From: Epiperipatus broadwayi
Taxonomy: Eukaryota; Onychophora; Udeonychophora; Euonychophora; Peripatidae
Length of the DNA stretch: 64,000 bases
Direction of reading: 5' to 3'
Assembly (NCBI GenBank): GCA_028023455.1
Contig: JAQFVV010000022.1
Coordinates: forward strand, 10,189,100-10,253,099
Shown here: positions 47,269 to 60,099 of the stretch, piece by piece
Layout of the letters: the number at the start of each line of letters is the position of its first letter
How positions within the stretch are numbered: the stretch's first letter is position 1
Translations under genes and position numbers: made by a program
Notes under the pieces: generated by a model
Databases searched by the model: none
What the model saw: only the letters and a program-made list of their open reading frames with translations
What the model was told of the DNA's origin: nothing

Positions 47269-49079
47269 GTCTTATCTACTGCCTACCATAAACAGAATGA
47301 GAAGAAAATAGATATCAGTGCTTTTCACAAGTACACAGATTGTTGTCAAAAATAAGGTAAAATAATTTCGAATGGCTCACTATAATCCAAAATTCTCTCC
47401 AACATCCTTTCATATAAGAATAATAAAAGACATATCTATCTATCAGATAAATCCATTGACTATTGATGAGGATTTCTGTGGTTAAGAATAATGCTGTTAT
47501 AAATATTAAGTTTCATGATGTACTTACCAGAGGGCATATTGGAGGAAAGAAAAAGATGAAATTAACTATATATATTTGTTTGTTAAAAAAAAAATATTGT
47601 GATAAAGTAATAGAAGTAATTTATACCAACTAATCATAGTAATAAATATAGAAAACAATTTTATTTTATTGTAACATAAAATTGACACATGTTTTTATAG
47701 TAGTAATTTCAAAAAGGAAGAAATGACTTATTTTTAAAGGAGCACCTAATTTTTCCACTTAATATTGGAATGATAAAAGAGGACACCTCACTTCTAAAAA
47801 TGGCAGTAAAATATTAACATTTTTGTTGAAGGTATTGGGATGGTGGAAGAAAAATAAACTAAATTAATGGCAAAAAAAAAAAAATCTATATATATAGTTT
47901 TTAATGTAAGCAGCCATAAGTTACAAGTTTTAGTATGTGATTTTTGAAATTACATTTCAAATACTTGTCATTTATTATTGTTTTAACTTTTTGGAGGGTT
48001 GGAGAAAATACATAGATTTAATTTTTTATAGATTACTTTTTTATTGTTTTAATAATGTTTTTGGCTAGAGAGCATTTTAAAGAAAATGTAATACATATCA
48101 GAAACTTTTCTAATTACACCTGTATGAAAAATTCAAGATAAAATATGAATGGAGATCTATTTGTTACATTCTTGATTGATATTAAAAATACTATCTATAC
48201 ATGGAATTTATTACTAATTTGAAATTACATTTCAGTAACTTATTATTATCAGTAATTATTAATTACTTTTTTTATTTGCAATATTTTCAGACTAATAGAT
48301 ATACACATTTAATTTATTGTGAATTACTTTTCTTGTACTGCTGTGCATGCTAAAATGTGTTATATATACATAATTTATTAATAATATATACATTTAATTT
48401 CTTTCTGAATGTTTTTTTTTTTTTTACTAAAGTGTCTTTTGGCAAGTAGATTGTGAAATTTAAGTTGTATCACATGCTATAATAATATTCTCATTTACCA
48501 ACCATGATGAAATGGTTAGCTGAAAAAGTCTTAGATTAGCTTACAAAATTTTTAATTTCTGTTTGAAAAGCAGGAGTTTTTTAGTTTTCAATCTTCATGT
48601 CATGGACAGCACAGACAGATATCCAAAACATTGCATTATGAAAACCCTTAATGTTAGAAAAAGTCATTTATGTATAAAATGGTATTAAGATATCCACTAT
48701 AATTTATTTCAAACCTGCCTCGTACATTGAACATCATGTATAATACCTCAGATTTTGCTGATAAGGTTTGGTTACAATATAATATACATTTTATTTATAG
48801 AACTGCAATATATGATATTTTTTAACATGCACATACATAACACTGATATTTTTTAACGTTATTTAGTATATATATATATAAATTAAGATTATAGTATAAA
48901 GAAAATTAAAAATAATAATAATGTAATTATTAATCTTTTCATAGTTCGAAATACCTATTGGATGAGTGAATTAACCTTTTAACTGCTAATTATATTATTG
49001 GTTGTGTCAGCTAAAAATCAAAGCTTTTAATTGGCCAGCTCACAAACTGAAGACAAGTCAATTGTCAAAATATTTTCAC
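47269..49079. other. AT-rich non-coding DNA, no gene seen
   Basis: No coding or element signature. Poly-T and TA tracts are present (for example 48413-48425 and 48869-48881). Confidence 0.5.
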
Positions 49080-50320
49080 CTTTAATATCATATTGATTTT
49101 ATATTCATTTATAAAAAGTATATTAATAAATTGTCTGGTTATGAAAGTGAACGAAAGTTCTTTCAAAAATAAATTGCTATTTATTTATTATAAAATATTC
49201 AATATCGGCAAAATAAAAGCGAACATATAAACAAAGAGTTTGTGATGTAAATGCTTTTTACATTGTAGAAAAGTAAATATTTCTTTTTGCTAAATCTTAA
49301 ATATTTTTACTAAAATCTTCAATATTTTTCGAAAATAATTTTGATTTTTTAGTATATTTTGTAAAAATGATTTTAATTTCTCAGAATATACTTTTTTTAA
49401 ACCTTAAATCATATTCGAAATGAAAATCTCAGTGTTTTTCTTTATTTTCTTTGATCAGGTGGTTTCTTTGTTCTTTCCAGCCAATCAGAATGTCTTTGTC
49501 GGCTGAGAGCCAATCACCGACAAGCTTCTTTCTTTGTTTAGCTTTAAATGCGGTTTTTTTTATTTTTTACTTGTAAAATAATTCAGAAGAGGGCACCATC
49601 TTACAGAACTTTTAAAAACCTAATCAATAACTGTCAAACGAATATTGTAGCATTAAAAATAATGGAATTAGAGTGACGTCAACTGCCGACGAGAGGTCTC
49701 GTAAGAGGCAGGAAAGAGGTTAAAGTTCTAAACTTTTGATCGGTCAATTACAGAATCAGCAATAAAATTATATTCATCTTTTAATATTAGATTCATTTTA
49801 GTTTTGTTTGTAAAAAGCAAATTAATAATTTGTCAGATTATGAAAATGAATGAAAGTTTTTTTCAAAAATAATTTTCTATTTATAATTATAAAAATATTC
49901 TGAAGTGGAGAAGCTAAAAAGAACGTTCATAACCTATTAGAAAATGCTCTGTATGTCATTGATTTCTTTCACAATTTACGTTCATGTAAAAGTAAAGAAT
50001 TTTTACAAAATCTTAAGTATTTTTCTAAAATGATTATATTTGCAGCATATTTTATCAAAATAATTTATAATATGTAAAAAAAAATGTAAAAAAATACTCT
50101 AAAATTACATTTTCATTTTGAAAATCAAAACAAAGAACTTAGATCTATCAAAATTGTTGGCAAGCACTCCCTTCTGTTCTACATGAGAAACAAACAATCA
50201 TTGCCTTGGAAAGTCCATCTTCTCCCATTGTTAAAACTTTAAATTTAAATATTATTGATTTTTTACTTGTAAAATAATTCTAGAGAGGGCAGCATCTTAT
50301 GGTACATTTTAAGCTTTAAA
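49080..50320. repeat. Old direct duplication, two ~550-bp units with ~700-bp spacing
   Basis: Unit A (about 49080-49625) and unit B (about 49775-50320) share a series of blocks in order: TTATGAAAGTGAACGAAAGTT against TTATGAAAATGAATGAAAGTT, TTCAAAAATAA, GTAAAAGTAAAGAATTTTTA-like blocks, TTTTTTACTTGTAAAATAATTC and GAGGGCACCATCTTA against GAGGGCAGCATCTTA. Many substitutions and indels show age. Unit A also has CCAATCAGAATG and CCAATCACCGAC. Nothing in it looks coding. Confidence 0.75.
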
Positions 50321-52877
50321 ATGAGTGTAAATTTGCTACGATAACATAAAAATTACCAGTTTTTTATCTGATTCGATAATAATCGCACCTGACACTAATA
50401 GAGTAAATAGAAAATTGAGGGAAAACATTTATACATGTGTGTGTTCACTCATTAATAGTCATTCAAAAAATCAATAAAAAATTTGCTGTACAACTTTATA
50501 TTTTTAAAAAAATAAAATTAATAGCTAAATATTAGTTACATCACAAATAAATATGCTCTGGATTATATTCTTTTGCTTCAATTTTTTTTTCTTTAAAGAA
50601 ACATTAATAGCAGTCTTATTATCATTAGTTAATAGTCTTTCTAGTTGTTTTGATGTTTTTAAGTTTGTATTAGCTTTAGAATATATATAGTTATCCTTAA
50701 TTGCCATTACTCATTTAAGATTCTGAGTTAAATGTTCAAATTTAAAACTTTCTGATGCAACAATACGAATGTTTGCAATTCTTATTTTATATTCTTACTA
50801 AATCAATAACTTTCATTATTGCTTAAGAAAGATAAAATTTCATAAAACTTTTAGGTTTATGTTTAGAAAATATTCTTCTATGCAAATACTTTACCACATC
50901 AAAGTCTTGATTCAAATATATGGGCTTTCAATTGAATATGAAGAAATGTTATTAATAAATATGATTGCATACAGTGTCTGAGATGGAAAAATGGCTACTA
51001 CCATATTGAAAAATTTATTAAATTTATGAATTTTAACATTTTTATTTTTAATTCTTTTTTTAAATAGCATATAGTTGAAATAGTTTATATTAGCTTTACT
51101 GTATTTTCTGTACACCATAACAGGCTATTTTTAAAAATATTTTTTATAGGATTATAACCATATCAATCTATAATAAAAAGAAACTAATTAAATGGAGATG
51201 GAAGTACCAAAAGACTATGACAATAATTTTTTTTTTAAATGAAACTGTGCTTTCCATAAAAGCAAAATAGATTTGGTCTAGATTTTGACACAATAAAACT
51301 GAAATATTTATTTTTCATATACACATTTATAATAATAATTATATTTCCAGTTTATTCTTTATTATTTAAGATTTGCTGTTGAAAAAAGTATCTTAGATAT
51401 ACATATTAATGCAATCATGCATTGTTTTAAATAAGTCATGAATAGTATGTGCCACAAGTTATTTTTAAAAGTAAAGAATGCTGAAAGATTTTTATTTTCA
51501 GAATTTGTAGCATTAGGTAAATCTATATCAGGAATCAAATCAAAAATTTTGTATTCTTAATTAATCAAAAGTGTGGGGAATTTATACTTGTTCTACAATA
51601 TTTTATTCATATTAATTTACACTGTATATAAATAGCTATCATGCCTATGGTTTGGGTTTGTATCTAGGTAAAATTACATTTTAATTAGAATTGGATTTTT
51701 TTTTCATAATTTAATTAACAATTTTGGGTTTTATCTAGCTGTTCTTAGTAGAGGATAAACAAGAAGGGGTAGCCTTATCCGGCAATTAGTCAAATCTGTT
51801 TAGAAATGTCTTTTATTTTACGGATTTTTTTATTGGGAGGAGACGAGCTTTGTTCGAAGCCTTTGCCATGCATCAGGCTATTTAAATGCGGTTATATATT
51901 TATGTATGAAAAAAAGAAATAACATTTATAAAAGTTTGTACACTTCAGATTATTAATCAAATTATTTTGTTCGTCTTCTAATTATTTTCTCATCATTTTG
52001 AAATGATTTTTAGTTATTTATTAAATTTACACAAAATTAACTACTAACTAGAATAATAAAACAATATCTTCTATAAATTCAATATACCCCCTAATAATAG
52101 TTTCTATTGTCGAAATAAAAATTGAGAAAATATTGTTCGTCTTTTGAAGTAACCCTATATAACTATTTGTTTGGAGACTAATTAATTTATAGCTTTTTAT
52201 TTATTTTAATTGGTGCATGATATTAGAAGCTTGTTATGAGCTGGCTCACATTTCTTCAAAATCCCCCAGTGGATGAAAGCAGCGCATGATATGGAAACTT
52301 TTGATTGGTTTACCATTGAAAATGTTGACAACTTACGTCCACCTGGTGGAAAAAGTTCTTTGAAGTTTTGTTTACATAGCTGCTCTCAAAGTGAATTACC
52401 TGATATAGAGCAATTAAAAAAAAAAAAAGAATTGTAATTTTATTTTTAACATGAAGTGTCAACATATCTTAAACATTTCTAAAAGAAAGAGGAAAAAATT
52501 AATGAATGTCAGGGTTGAATTGAAGTAAATAGTATGAAAATTAGTTTAAAGGCTATTATTAAAAGATAAACTTCCTTGGTGATCTTGATTTATATATACA
52601 ATAAAATATCTTTGTTGAGTTTTACAGTATATGTATGTATATATTGTAAAGAAATGATACATGAATAGTTTTTTTTTAAAAATGATTTAAATAAAAATTT
52701 AACATGTTTCATCAGCAACAGTCAATCGCAAACAAATATGGCAATTCCAAGTTCTAGAAGGGGAAAAGATAAAACGACCAAATAAAATAATAATATGACA
52801 TAGATGAATTTTGCGATGTCTATACCAACCAAACTGTGAGCTACAAATACGTACGACACGCGGATACATTATCCTAT
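50321..52877. other. AT-rich non-coding DNA, no gene seen
   Basis: No gene is supported. The segment 51857-51904 (CATCAGGCTATTTAAATGCG, GTTATATATTTATG) shares about 45 bp with 59850-59900 (CAGTGGCCTATTTAAAGGCA, GTTAAATATTTATT), so an unnamed dispersed repeat passes through here. Confidence 0.5.
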
Positions 52878-53532
52878 TTAATTAAAGAGGATTTGAACTC
52901 AAATGTTCGATATCTCTTTAGGCATACACTCTAACTTATACAACGACACACATGACTCACATGCATGCGAATAATTTCTAATACATGTATTTCATGCTGT
53001 ACCAGCACTCATCCATTGGTTCGGATTATCATCTTCCACACATATATAATCGGTGCTTGGTTTATATTAAGATAACGAATCTTCAAACATTAATGATTAG
53101 GCTTCAATCTTCTCCACTCTCCAACTCTTCAGCCATCCACATCATTGAAAATCCGATGATAGCATATTCAAAACTCTTATTGGCCAAATTTTGTTGTATC
53201 ATACCCATGTTGACTGTAAGTCAATCTGACCCCATGCCATCATTGGATTTTTAATAATGTAAGTGGCTGAAGAGTTGGAGGGTGGAGAAGATTGAAGCCT
53301 ATCCATTAATGTTTGAAGATTTGCTATCATTAATATAAGCCAAGCACTGATTATGTATATACATGGGAGATGATGATCCAGATCAACTGATGAGTGCTGG
53401 TTCAGTACAAAAAATATACATTGAAGATCATTTATCTTTTTTGCATGTATGTGGTCATGGGTATTGGTTGTAGAAGATATAGTGGATGACTAAAGGGAGC
53501 TTGAAAGTCTGGGTTCAAATCCCCTCTAATTG
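52878..53532. repeat. Inverted pair of family X elements
   Basis: A minus-oriented copy (about 52878-53235) abuts a plus-oriented copy (about 53236-53532). Landmarks run in mirror order: ATTTGAACTCAAATG, GTACCAGCACTCATC, CTCCAACTCTTCAGCCATCC, then GGCTGAAGAGTTGGAGGGTG, GAGTGCTGGTTCAGTAC and GGGTTCAAATCCCC. The outer ends carry a tRNA B-box-like sequence, GGGTTCAAATCCCC on the right. The whole unit could fold into a ~300-bp imperfect hairpin. An 89-codon frame within it is incidental. Confidence 0.8.
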
Positions 53533-55032
53533 CATCTATCTTAAAATATATATGCTATGCATGTATTATTATCCTATTTAATATATTGCTTACTATCAAA
53601 ATTTTAAGTTCTGTAGAAAACTTTTCTCTCTGAAATATTTTGATACATGTTTAATTGTAGCTCTCCAATATGTACTGTTTTTTACCATAATTTCCCAATG
53701 AAAACAATCAACATTGCTTCTTTTTACTATGATTTTTAGATAGAAAATATAACATAAACAGGGTCTGCCTTTCAGAAAATCATCCTTAGTTTATCATAAA
53801 TCCCTCATTTATGAAGTTTTGTATTATTTCTTCATTTCACATAATTAACCCAATGAAGATTATATAAATATAAAAATAAAAGTGTTGATCTATTTACAGG
53901 TCTTATGTTATATTAAACCATTTACTAATTGCAAGAAGGAATTGGTTATCATAAACATTATAAAACTAATGGTCTTCCCATAGGCTTACTATTTGTAGGA
54001 GTAGGAAACTTTCTCTACTTGGGCTTCCATCATGCTATAATTTTGTTTGTTTGTTCTTAGAGTTAGTACATTGATATTCATTTAATCCAGATTAAGTTGG
54101 AACTTTTATTGTCTAACAAACAAAAGCTAGATATCTCTTTGTCAGATAATGGTGGATAGCTGTTTAGGTTGATTAAATCTTAAGCCTTGCTTGTGGTACC
54201 ATTTTTTTTTTTTACATAAGATAACTCACTTTGGATATAAACTACACATTTCTGATATGGCAGGAAAATGAATGAACCATTAAGCCATGAGGTCATACAC
54301 TATAAATATATAATCAATGAAATTTCATAAAATTTTGTAAAGAACAGTGCAATAAATATTTTTATTGATCAATCTTACTTATAATAATTAAGATTATATT
54401 AAATTACTGATCACTTTTTAAAAATACCAGAGTGAGCTTGTAAACCTGTCCTCACAATGAACCTATATCTTGGGTAGGTTTGCATTTTTTGATGTTTTTG
54501 GAAAACAAAAAGTGACTGGAGATTAAAAAACAATAAGAAAAACATTAAATAGTTTACTATGTACCTAATAATGCCAAGAACTTGGATGTAATTAAAAATA
54601 CTTTTTACTGTTAGAAAATATTTTATTTATTTTAAATCATTTCATTTTTAAAATTTAGTAATAATAACTTATTTCTCATATATTATACATTACCTTTGTT
54701 ATTATGTTTTTGTTGGTACAATTTATCACAATAAAAATATAATTTTATATTGTATTATACATATAAAAATACTAAAGCTTGAAAAAGAAATAAAGCTCTA
54801 GCTAACTGTAATTTATTTATTATTAGTTCTTATTGCATTATTTTTTGCCCTCTTTTTTAGTTATGAATATTTATTATTCTCAAAATAAATTATATATGTA
54901 TATATTTAAAAATGCAGTTCTTAACAAAACAAACGTTTTTAATGTTTTAGTTCTTCTATTATTTTAATAATTAATTATTATGAATTTTTTTAAACATTCG
55001 TAACATAATATAGTAATTCTAAAATATATTTT
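53533..55032. other. AT-rich non-coding DNA, no gene seen
   Basis: No protein pattern, hairpin or repeat family member was recognised. There are TA- and A-rich runs throughout. Confidence 0.5.
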
Positions 55033-55165
55033 AATATTTACTAAGGTAATAAACCTAAAGCGTGTGCGCTTGAAAATGCGAAGGTAGGGACCTCTACAGG
55101 TCTTAATCACAAGCTTACGCATTTTCAAGCGCACATGCTTTAGGTTTATTACCTTAGTAAATATT
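55033..55165. repeat. Hairpin with 48-bp arms
   Basis: Arms 55033-55080 and 55118-55165 pair with one mismatch (AAAGCGTGTGCGC against GCGCACATGCTTT). The 37-nt loop contains GGTAGGGACCTCTACAGG, itself weakly palindromic. The arm is locally GC-richer than the flanks, so it came from a distinct sequence, probably a palindromic MITE. Confidence 0.93.
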
Positions 55166-55588
55166 ACTTACATAGCGTTAAATAAATTTATTATTAAAAT
55201 ATATTTTGTAAGTTAATTATTAATTCATTATCTTCTCACAATAATGATAGAATTAGGATCATACCTATACTGTTAAATAAAAATTGGTATTACCAAAAAA
55301 AGTTATACTTATGAATGCATATTCTAACAAATGACATAGTATTCTTATTATTAATTGTAGAAGATGGATCAAAAGTTATTCTATTATAATATTATTTTAA
55401 TAATGTATATGTTAGCAATTAATTTATCAACACAAATAATTAATTGCTAAATTGTTTAGTATTTTTTTTGCACATGAACTAAATTATGTTTATTTTTTTA
55501 TATTTTTATATATCAAAGAGAGTAGAAAAAGTATTTTTAACAATATTATAAATATAATATTATAAATCGATGTCTGTATTTCTTCAAA

Positions 55589-55774
55589 ATAATATACGCA
55601 AATTTATAAATAAATATTTAAAAATACAGTATTTAAAAGCTTATAAAAAATATATATGTATAACAGTCACTTAGGAGCGCTTTCAACTAACTTGTAGCTT
55701 TGTCATATATATATTTTTATAAGCTTTTAAATACTGTATTTTTAAATATTTATTTATAAATTTGCGTATATTAT
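55589..55774. repeat. Hairpin with ~70-bp arms
   Basis: Arms 55589-55658 (ATAATATACGCAAATTTATA...) and 55704-55774 (...TATAAATTTGCGTATATTAT) are near-perfect reverse complements differing by a small indel in a TA run. They enclose a ~45-nt loop that contains CACTTAGGAGCGC. It lies only about 420 bp from the 55.0-kb hairpin. Confidence 0.92.
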
Positions 55775-56649
55775 AAATATCTATATATCCCAAAGAAATG
55801 TGCTTATAATTGTTTGTTCAAATGTGTATATAATGATCACATGTTTTTAAGATCTACTATTGAAAAATAGTCATTTATTTCTTTATTATTTATTGAAATA
55901 TGTTATTATAAATATTTATGTAAATCAATAGATTTGAATCATATGTATGTATATTACAATTTCTAAAATATAATATTAAAATACAATAGTTATAAGTACA
56001 AAATATTTGAATTCTAATATTTTCTAGCAAATTAGATATCATGTATATTTAAGTAATCTAGAATAGAAAAAGTTCTGCTTTTGTTTTTCAAAATTTGTAA
56101 CATAAAGAGCATTTTCTTTTTATTGAAATCTTATAAAAACAACAACTTGTAAATAATTATTATGTAACTTACTTGTTATAATGAATTAAAAAATTCTGAT
56201 AAAAAATGGATAACTACTTTTATTGCACATTCTCTTCCGAAGTGTAAAAGGAGCAGAAAATCAAATATTTCATTAATTAAAACTGCCATCTTTATAAAAT
56301 TTCACAAACTAATTAATATCTGAATACTATACATATGTGATGAAAAAACCTCAAGATTACATTACATACTGCTAAAGAATGTCAATGGAAATATCATAGT
56401 GTAAGGATGCATTATGAACAGAATGAGCTAAGGTAGTACTACAATGTAATTTTCTGGTGATTTCTTAAAAAAAATATTAAACATTTATAAACCAAATTTA
56501 AAAAGAACCTTAAAAGATATAGTAATGTTAGGTCAAGTCACTACTAGCAATTCCACCTATTTTGCCAAGTTATATGAAAAAATACAACTGTTATTGATAT
56601 ATATTAAAGGGTATTCTTTTTGAGTGATCATATTTAAGAAACATTATTG

Positions 56650-56945
56650 TATCACATGATCACCATTTCTTATGCTAGCACATCTGTTATTAACAAAGCC
56701 AAAACTCTCCATACAATAGTGCCACCCAGTGCCAACCAGAGTAATCAATGGATGTCAGAGGCTTGTGCATAAAATCCCTATCTATTGCCTACTCATCCAA
56801 TATCCCCAGACTAGTTTATGACTTGTGGCCTTCATCAGTGAGTAGGCACTATATGGGGATTTTATGAACAAGCCACTGGCATCCATTGATTACTCTGGTT
56901 GGCACTGGGTGGCACTACTATATGGAGAGTTTTGCCTTTGTTAAC
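56650..56945. mobile_element. Family Y foldback derivative, ~105-bp arms
   Basis: The left part follows the normal Y order (ATCACATGATCACCATTTCT, AAAACTCTCCATACAATAGT, ATCAATGGATGTCAGAGGCT). After a loop of about 44 bp (ATATCCCCAGACTAGTTTAT) the same ~105 bp return inverted (GAGTAGGCACTATATGGGGA, CATTGATTACTCTGGTTGGC, GGAGAGTTTTGCCTTTGTTA). Arms are about 56690-56794 and 56839-56944. The structure would extrude as a long hairpin. Confidence 0.85.
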
Positions 56946-57985
56946 ATTATTGTACTGCTGAAAACTAATGTAAAGTCTATATTATTTATTAACAAGAAAA
57001 GTGACACTTAAATGATCACATATTTCTAATAGTATTTAAAATAATGGATGACATGTAATTAACAATTTTATAATTAATAAAGTTATGGCTTTTTTTTATT
57101 GTTAAATTATCATTAACATTTTTTTTATTTTCCTAGAATGAAAAAAAATGATATTCTTCCCCTCCTTTTTTTAAATGGTAAGATAAAAAAAGAAAATTAG
57201 TTTGTTGTTATATTAAGTAAAGTGAATTTGTTGATAAAAAAATTTTTTCAACTGCTAAATTAAACTGAATCATTATTCAGTTGCAAATTTGGATGGCTTA
57301 TTTTAAATATTTTGTGCAGTTTCTGCATTTTGATCCTAAACAAAATAAAAATAAAATTAACAAATAAATTGTACAGTAAATTCATGATTTTCAATTTCCA
57401 GAATTTAAATAAAAGACGTGGCCACATAAGCATAATGACTACATTGTGTCCAATGTTTTAAGCCTTTTCTTTTATTTGAAATCCAAACTGATTTTCTTTT
57501 GCTTTAGTTTCTCTTAATGTTATTGATGTCTAATTATCTTTGTTGGAATTAATATCAAAGTATATGTTGCTATCAAGGATATGGAAAATGAGCAAATAAA
57601 TGTACAGAATAACTGTAGCTGCAGATGAGTGACTCTCCATGTCATTCTCAAAAGTTTAAATGATTTATATAATTTCTGATTTTTGCTGTTAAACTAAATA
57701 AAGTAAGTTCATAACACAGTAAAAGTTATTTTTTCTTTAATTGCTAAACTAACTGAATCATTATTCAATTCTGAATGGTATGATATGTTTTAAGTGTTTT
57801 ATGCAGTTTCTGTATATATTAAATACAATACTATAAATTAAAAGGACATTAAGACAAAAAATAATATTGTAATAAAGTTACTAAATTAAAAATAATAATT
57901 AAGAATTTACGACTTTTTCTTATACAAACACTGAATATAGATATCATTCAATTTAATGTAAAAATATTGTGTATATATTAAACAA
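56946..57985. other. AT-rich non-coding DNA, no gene seen
   Basis: Nothing recognisable apart from two similar stretches near 57240 and 57735, where AACTGCTAAATTAAACTGAA and AATTGCTAAACTAACTGAAT are each followed by TCATTATTCA. These may be parts of an old duplication. Confidence 0.45.
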
Positions 57986-59017
57986 TACCATGTTTCCTCC
58001 AAAATAATCAGAAAATAAACCTTAGCATGATTTTCAGGATGTTTCTAATATAAGCCTAGTTAAGTTTGTCAGCCAGATAGACTCCTTTTGTTTGCCTGTG
58101 TTGAAATGTAGAATAGACATATTGAATTATAAAGTAATGAATCTATAAATAAACAATATATATTGTTATTAATGCTTTAAACAAATGATAAATTATGTGG
58201 TTCTTTTATACTTTCCCATCAACCATTTTCGATAAACATAATTCTATTTGTATAGAGATACCATTTACTATCACAAGTCAGTACATCAGACCATTTATAA
58301 TATCATTTATATATTTTTAAGTATTTATTTTATTTATATTTAATACTTAGATTTAGAATGCTTGATTTAGTTTTAGAGTTTCATCATGATAACTTTTAAA
58401 TATTCAAGATAAACGAAAGATTAGTTTGATTTTTTAAACATTTTTTTTCATCCTAAAAGATTTTATTAAAAGAATGGGAGTGATTTTAATATTCAAAATT
58501 TAGCTTAAGTTAAATCATCAATTTTTCCCCTAAAGAAAATTTTTTAAAACGAATACCCAAGCAGGCTATATGCACACTTGATAACAGATGTACATGGTTG
58601 TGTCATATATGAATCATAATTTAATGTTATATGTTATGGTGAATATATTTAATATACACATGTGATGTATGGAAACATTTTCTGAATATTTGTGCTGGCA
58701 TTTTTTTGTTGCCTTTGTGTGGACAAATCATTCTTATTTGTGGTCATTTTTGTTACCACTCCTGTCTCGCAAGTCTTCAATTAACACTTGACTTAGTGGT
58801 ACATTTAAATGGAATAGTATTCTGATCGCCAGATAAGATGAAAAGAAAGAGCTATTCAGGTGAATATAAAAAAGGAATTGTGGGAGACTTCCAGGATAAG
58901 AATCTTACAGCTTTCTATAAAGAGAAGTATTTGAATAAATGTAGATTTTTGTACATGAAAAAATAAGATATTCCCTGAAAATAAACCCTATGGTGTCTTG
59001 CAAAGGGAAACATGGTA
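57986..59017 (+). mobile_element. Remnant TIR transposon, possibly pogo/Tigger-like
   Basis: TACCATGTTTCC at 57986 and its exact reverse complement GGAAACATGGTA at 59006-59017 could be 10-bp inverted ends flanked by TA duplications, as in Tc1/mariner-pogo elements. Subterminal AGAAAATAAACC and TGAAAATAAACC recur near both ends. A transposase-like N-terminus lies inside at 58838. The interior is otherwise AT-rich and lacks a DDE domain. The end assignment is tentative. Confidence 0.4.
58838..58966 (+). pseudogene. Helix-turn-helix transposase N-terminal fragment
   Basis: A 42-codon frame starts MKRKSYSGEYKKGIV and contains DFQDKNLTAFYKEKYLN before a stop. The KRKSY-x-EYK-x-GIV opening resembles the N-terminal DNA-binding helix-turn-helix of pogo/CENP-B- or Brinker-type proteins found in DNA transposons. 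The expected second helix ending R-W is missing and no catalytic domain follows, so this is a relic. Confidence rests on one short motif. Confidence 0.45.
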
Positions 59018-60099
59018 TATAAAAACTTTAAAAAAGTTTGGCAAATTACTAGAGATGTATGTGAGTACTATAAATAGAATGATGCTCTGAAAACAAAATA
59101 GCATTCAGCATAATTTTCAGACTCAAAAGTTAAGTCTGTATTGATGAATAATTATCAAGAAAATGCAAACACAGATGCAAGTTAAACTAGACAGCTACCA
59201 GAGTTGAAAAAGCTGGTCTTTTTTTTAGGATACAAAATTATGTGTGCACATAAATTTAAAAACATTACTAGTATAAATGAATCATTGTTAAGCAATTAAC
59301 AATTAATGTGAAATGCTATTTTAATATGTTCTGTACATAGAGACAAATACACAATCCAGTAGAGTGTTATGACCAAATCACTATTTACATATCATCATTA
59401 CCAATGGTAGTTTGCATTAATTTAGGATAAAAGATTACTCGAGGGGTGGTGCACCAGCAGTCTTTTTTTTTATAATCAGTGCCAGACACATTTGATTAGG
59501 CTATTGGAATCTTTACTCTTCAATTAAGTATAATTAGATGCTCATTTGTAAGACACTTTTAGATAGTTACCTAGATTGGCATTTTTTTAATGATATTTGT
59601 TTCATTGATGTTTCAATGTATTGATCTTAGAAAGAACTTCAATTACAAAAGTAATAGCACATCTTCAGTAATTACTGCAAATTGGGTTTGAATTTGGACT
59701 GAGTGAATTTTTTTTATTGTTTGGCCAACAAAATATCTATTATTAGCTAGAAGGCAAAAGAAATCAAAAACCTAACTACTCATATTAGCAAGCTTGATGT
59801 GAAATCCGTTTTTTGTGTTTGTTTGTTTGTTTTGTGAGAGTCTATTAGAAAAACTTTCGTGCTGCAGTGGCCTATTTAAAGGCAGTTAAATATTTATTTT
59901 GATGTTTTATTATTGAACACCAATTGTAAATTATTTTGTAAATGTATTTTTTTTTTTAATCAATTCAAATATGAACATATTCACAACAAAAACTTGTAGA
60001 TAATAAGTAGTGAATATTTAGAAGTAAGTTTAAAAAAAAAAAAAATTGAATATTTATTTACAAAATAATAAGAAGAATGAGTAGAAGAAGTCTGTAATT
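59018..60099. other. AT-rich non-coding DNA, no gene seen
   Basis: It contains the 59850-59900 partner of the short dispersed repeat seen at 51857, GTTTGTTTGTTTGTTT near 59816 and several A/T homopolymers. No gene is supported. Confidence 0.5.

Noticed and set aside
52985-53254. 89-codon open frame
   Set aside because: It lies entirely within the inverted family X pair and spans its centre, so it is not a gene.
53465-53532. Possible functional tRNA gene (perfect-looking B box)
   Set aside because: No acceptor or anticodon arm can be drawn, and the sequence is a repeated element end.
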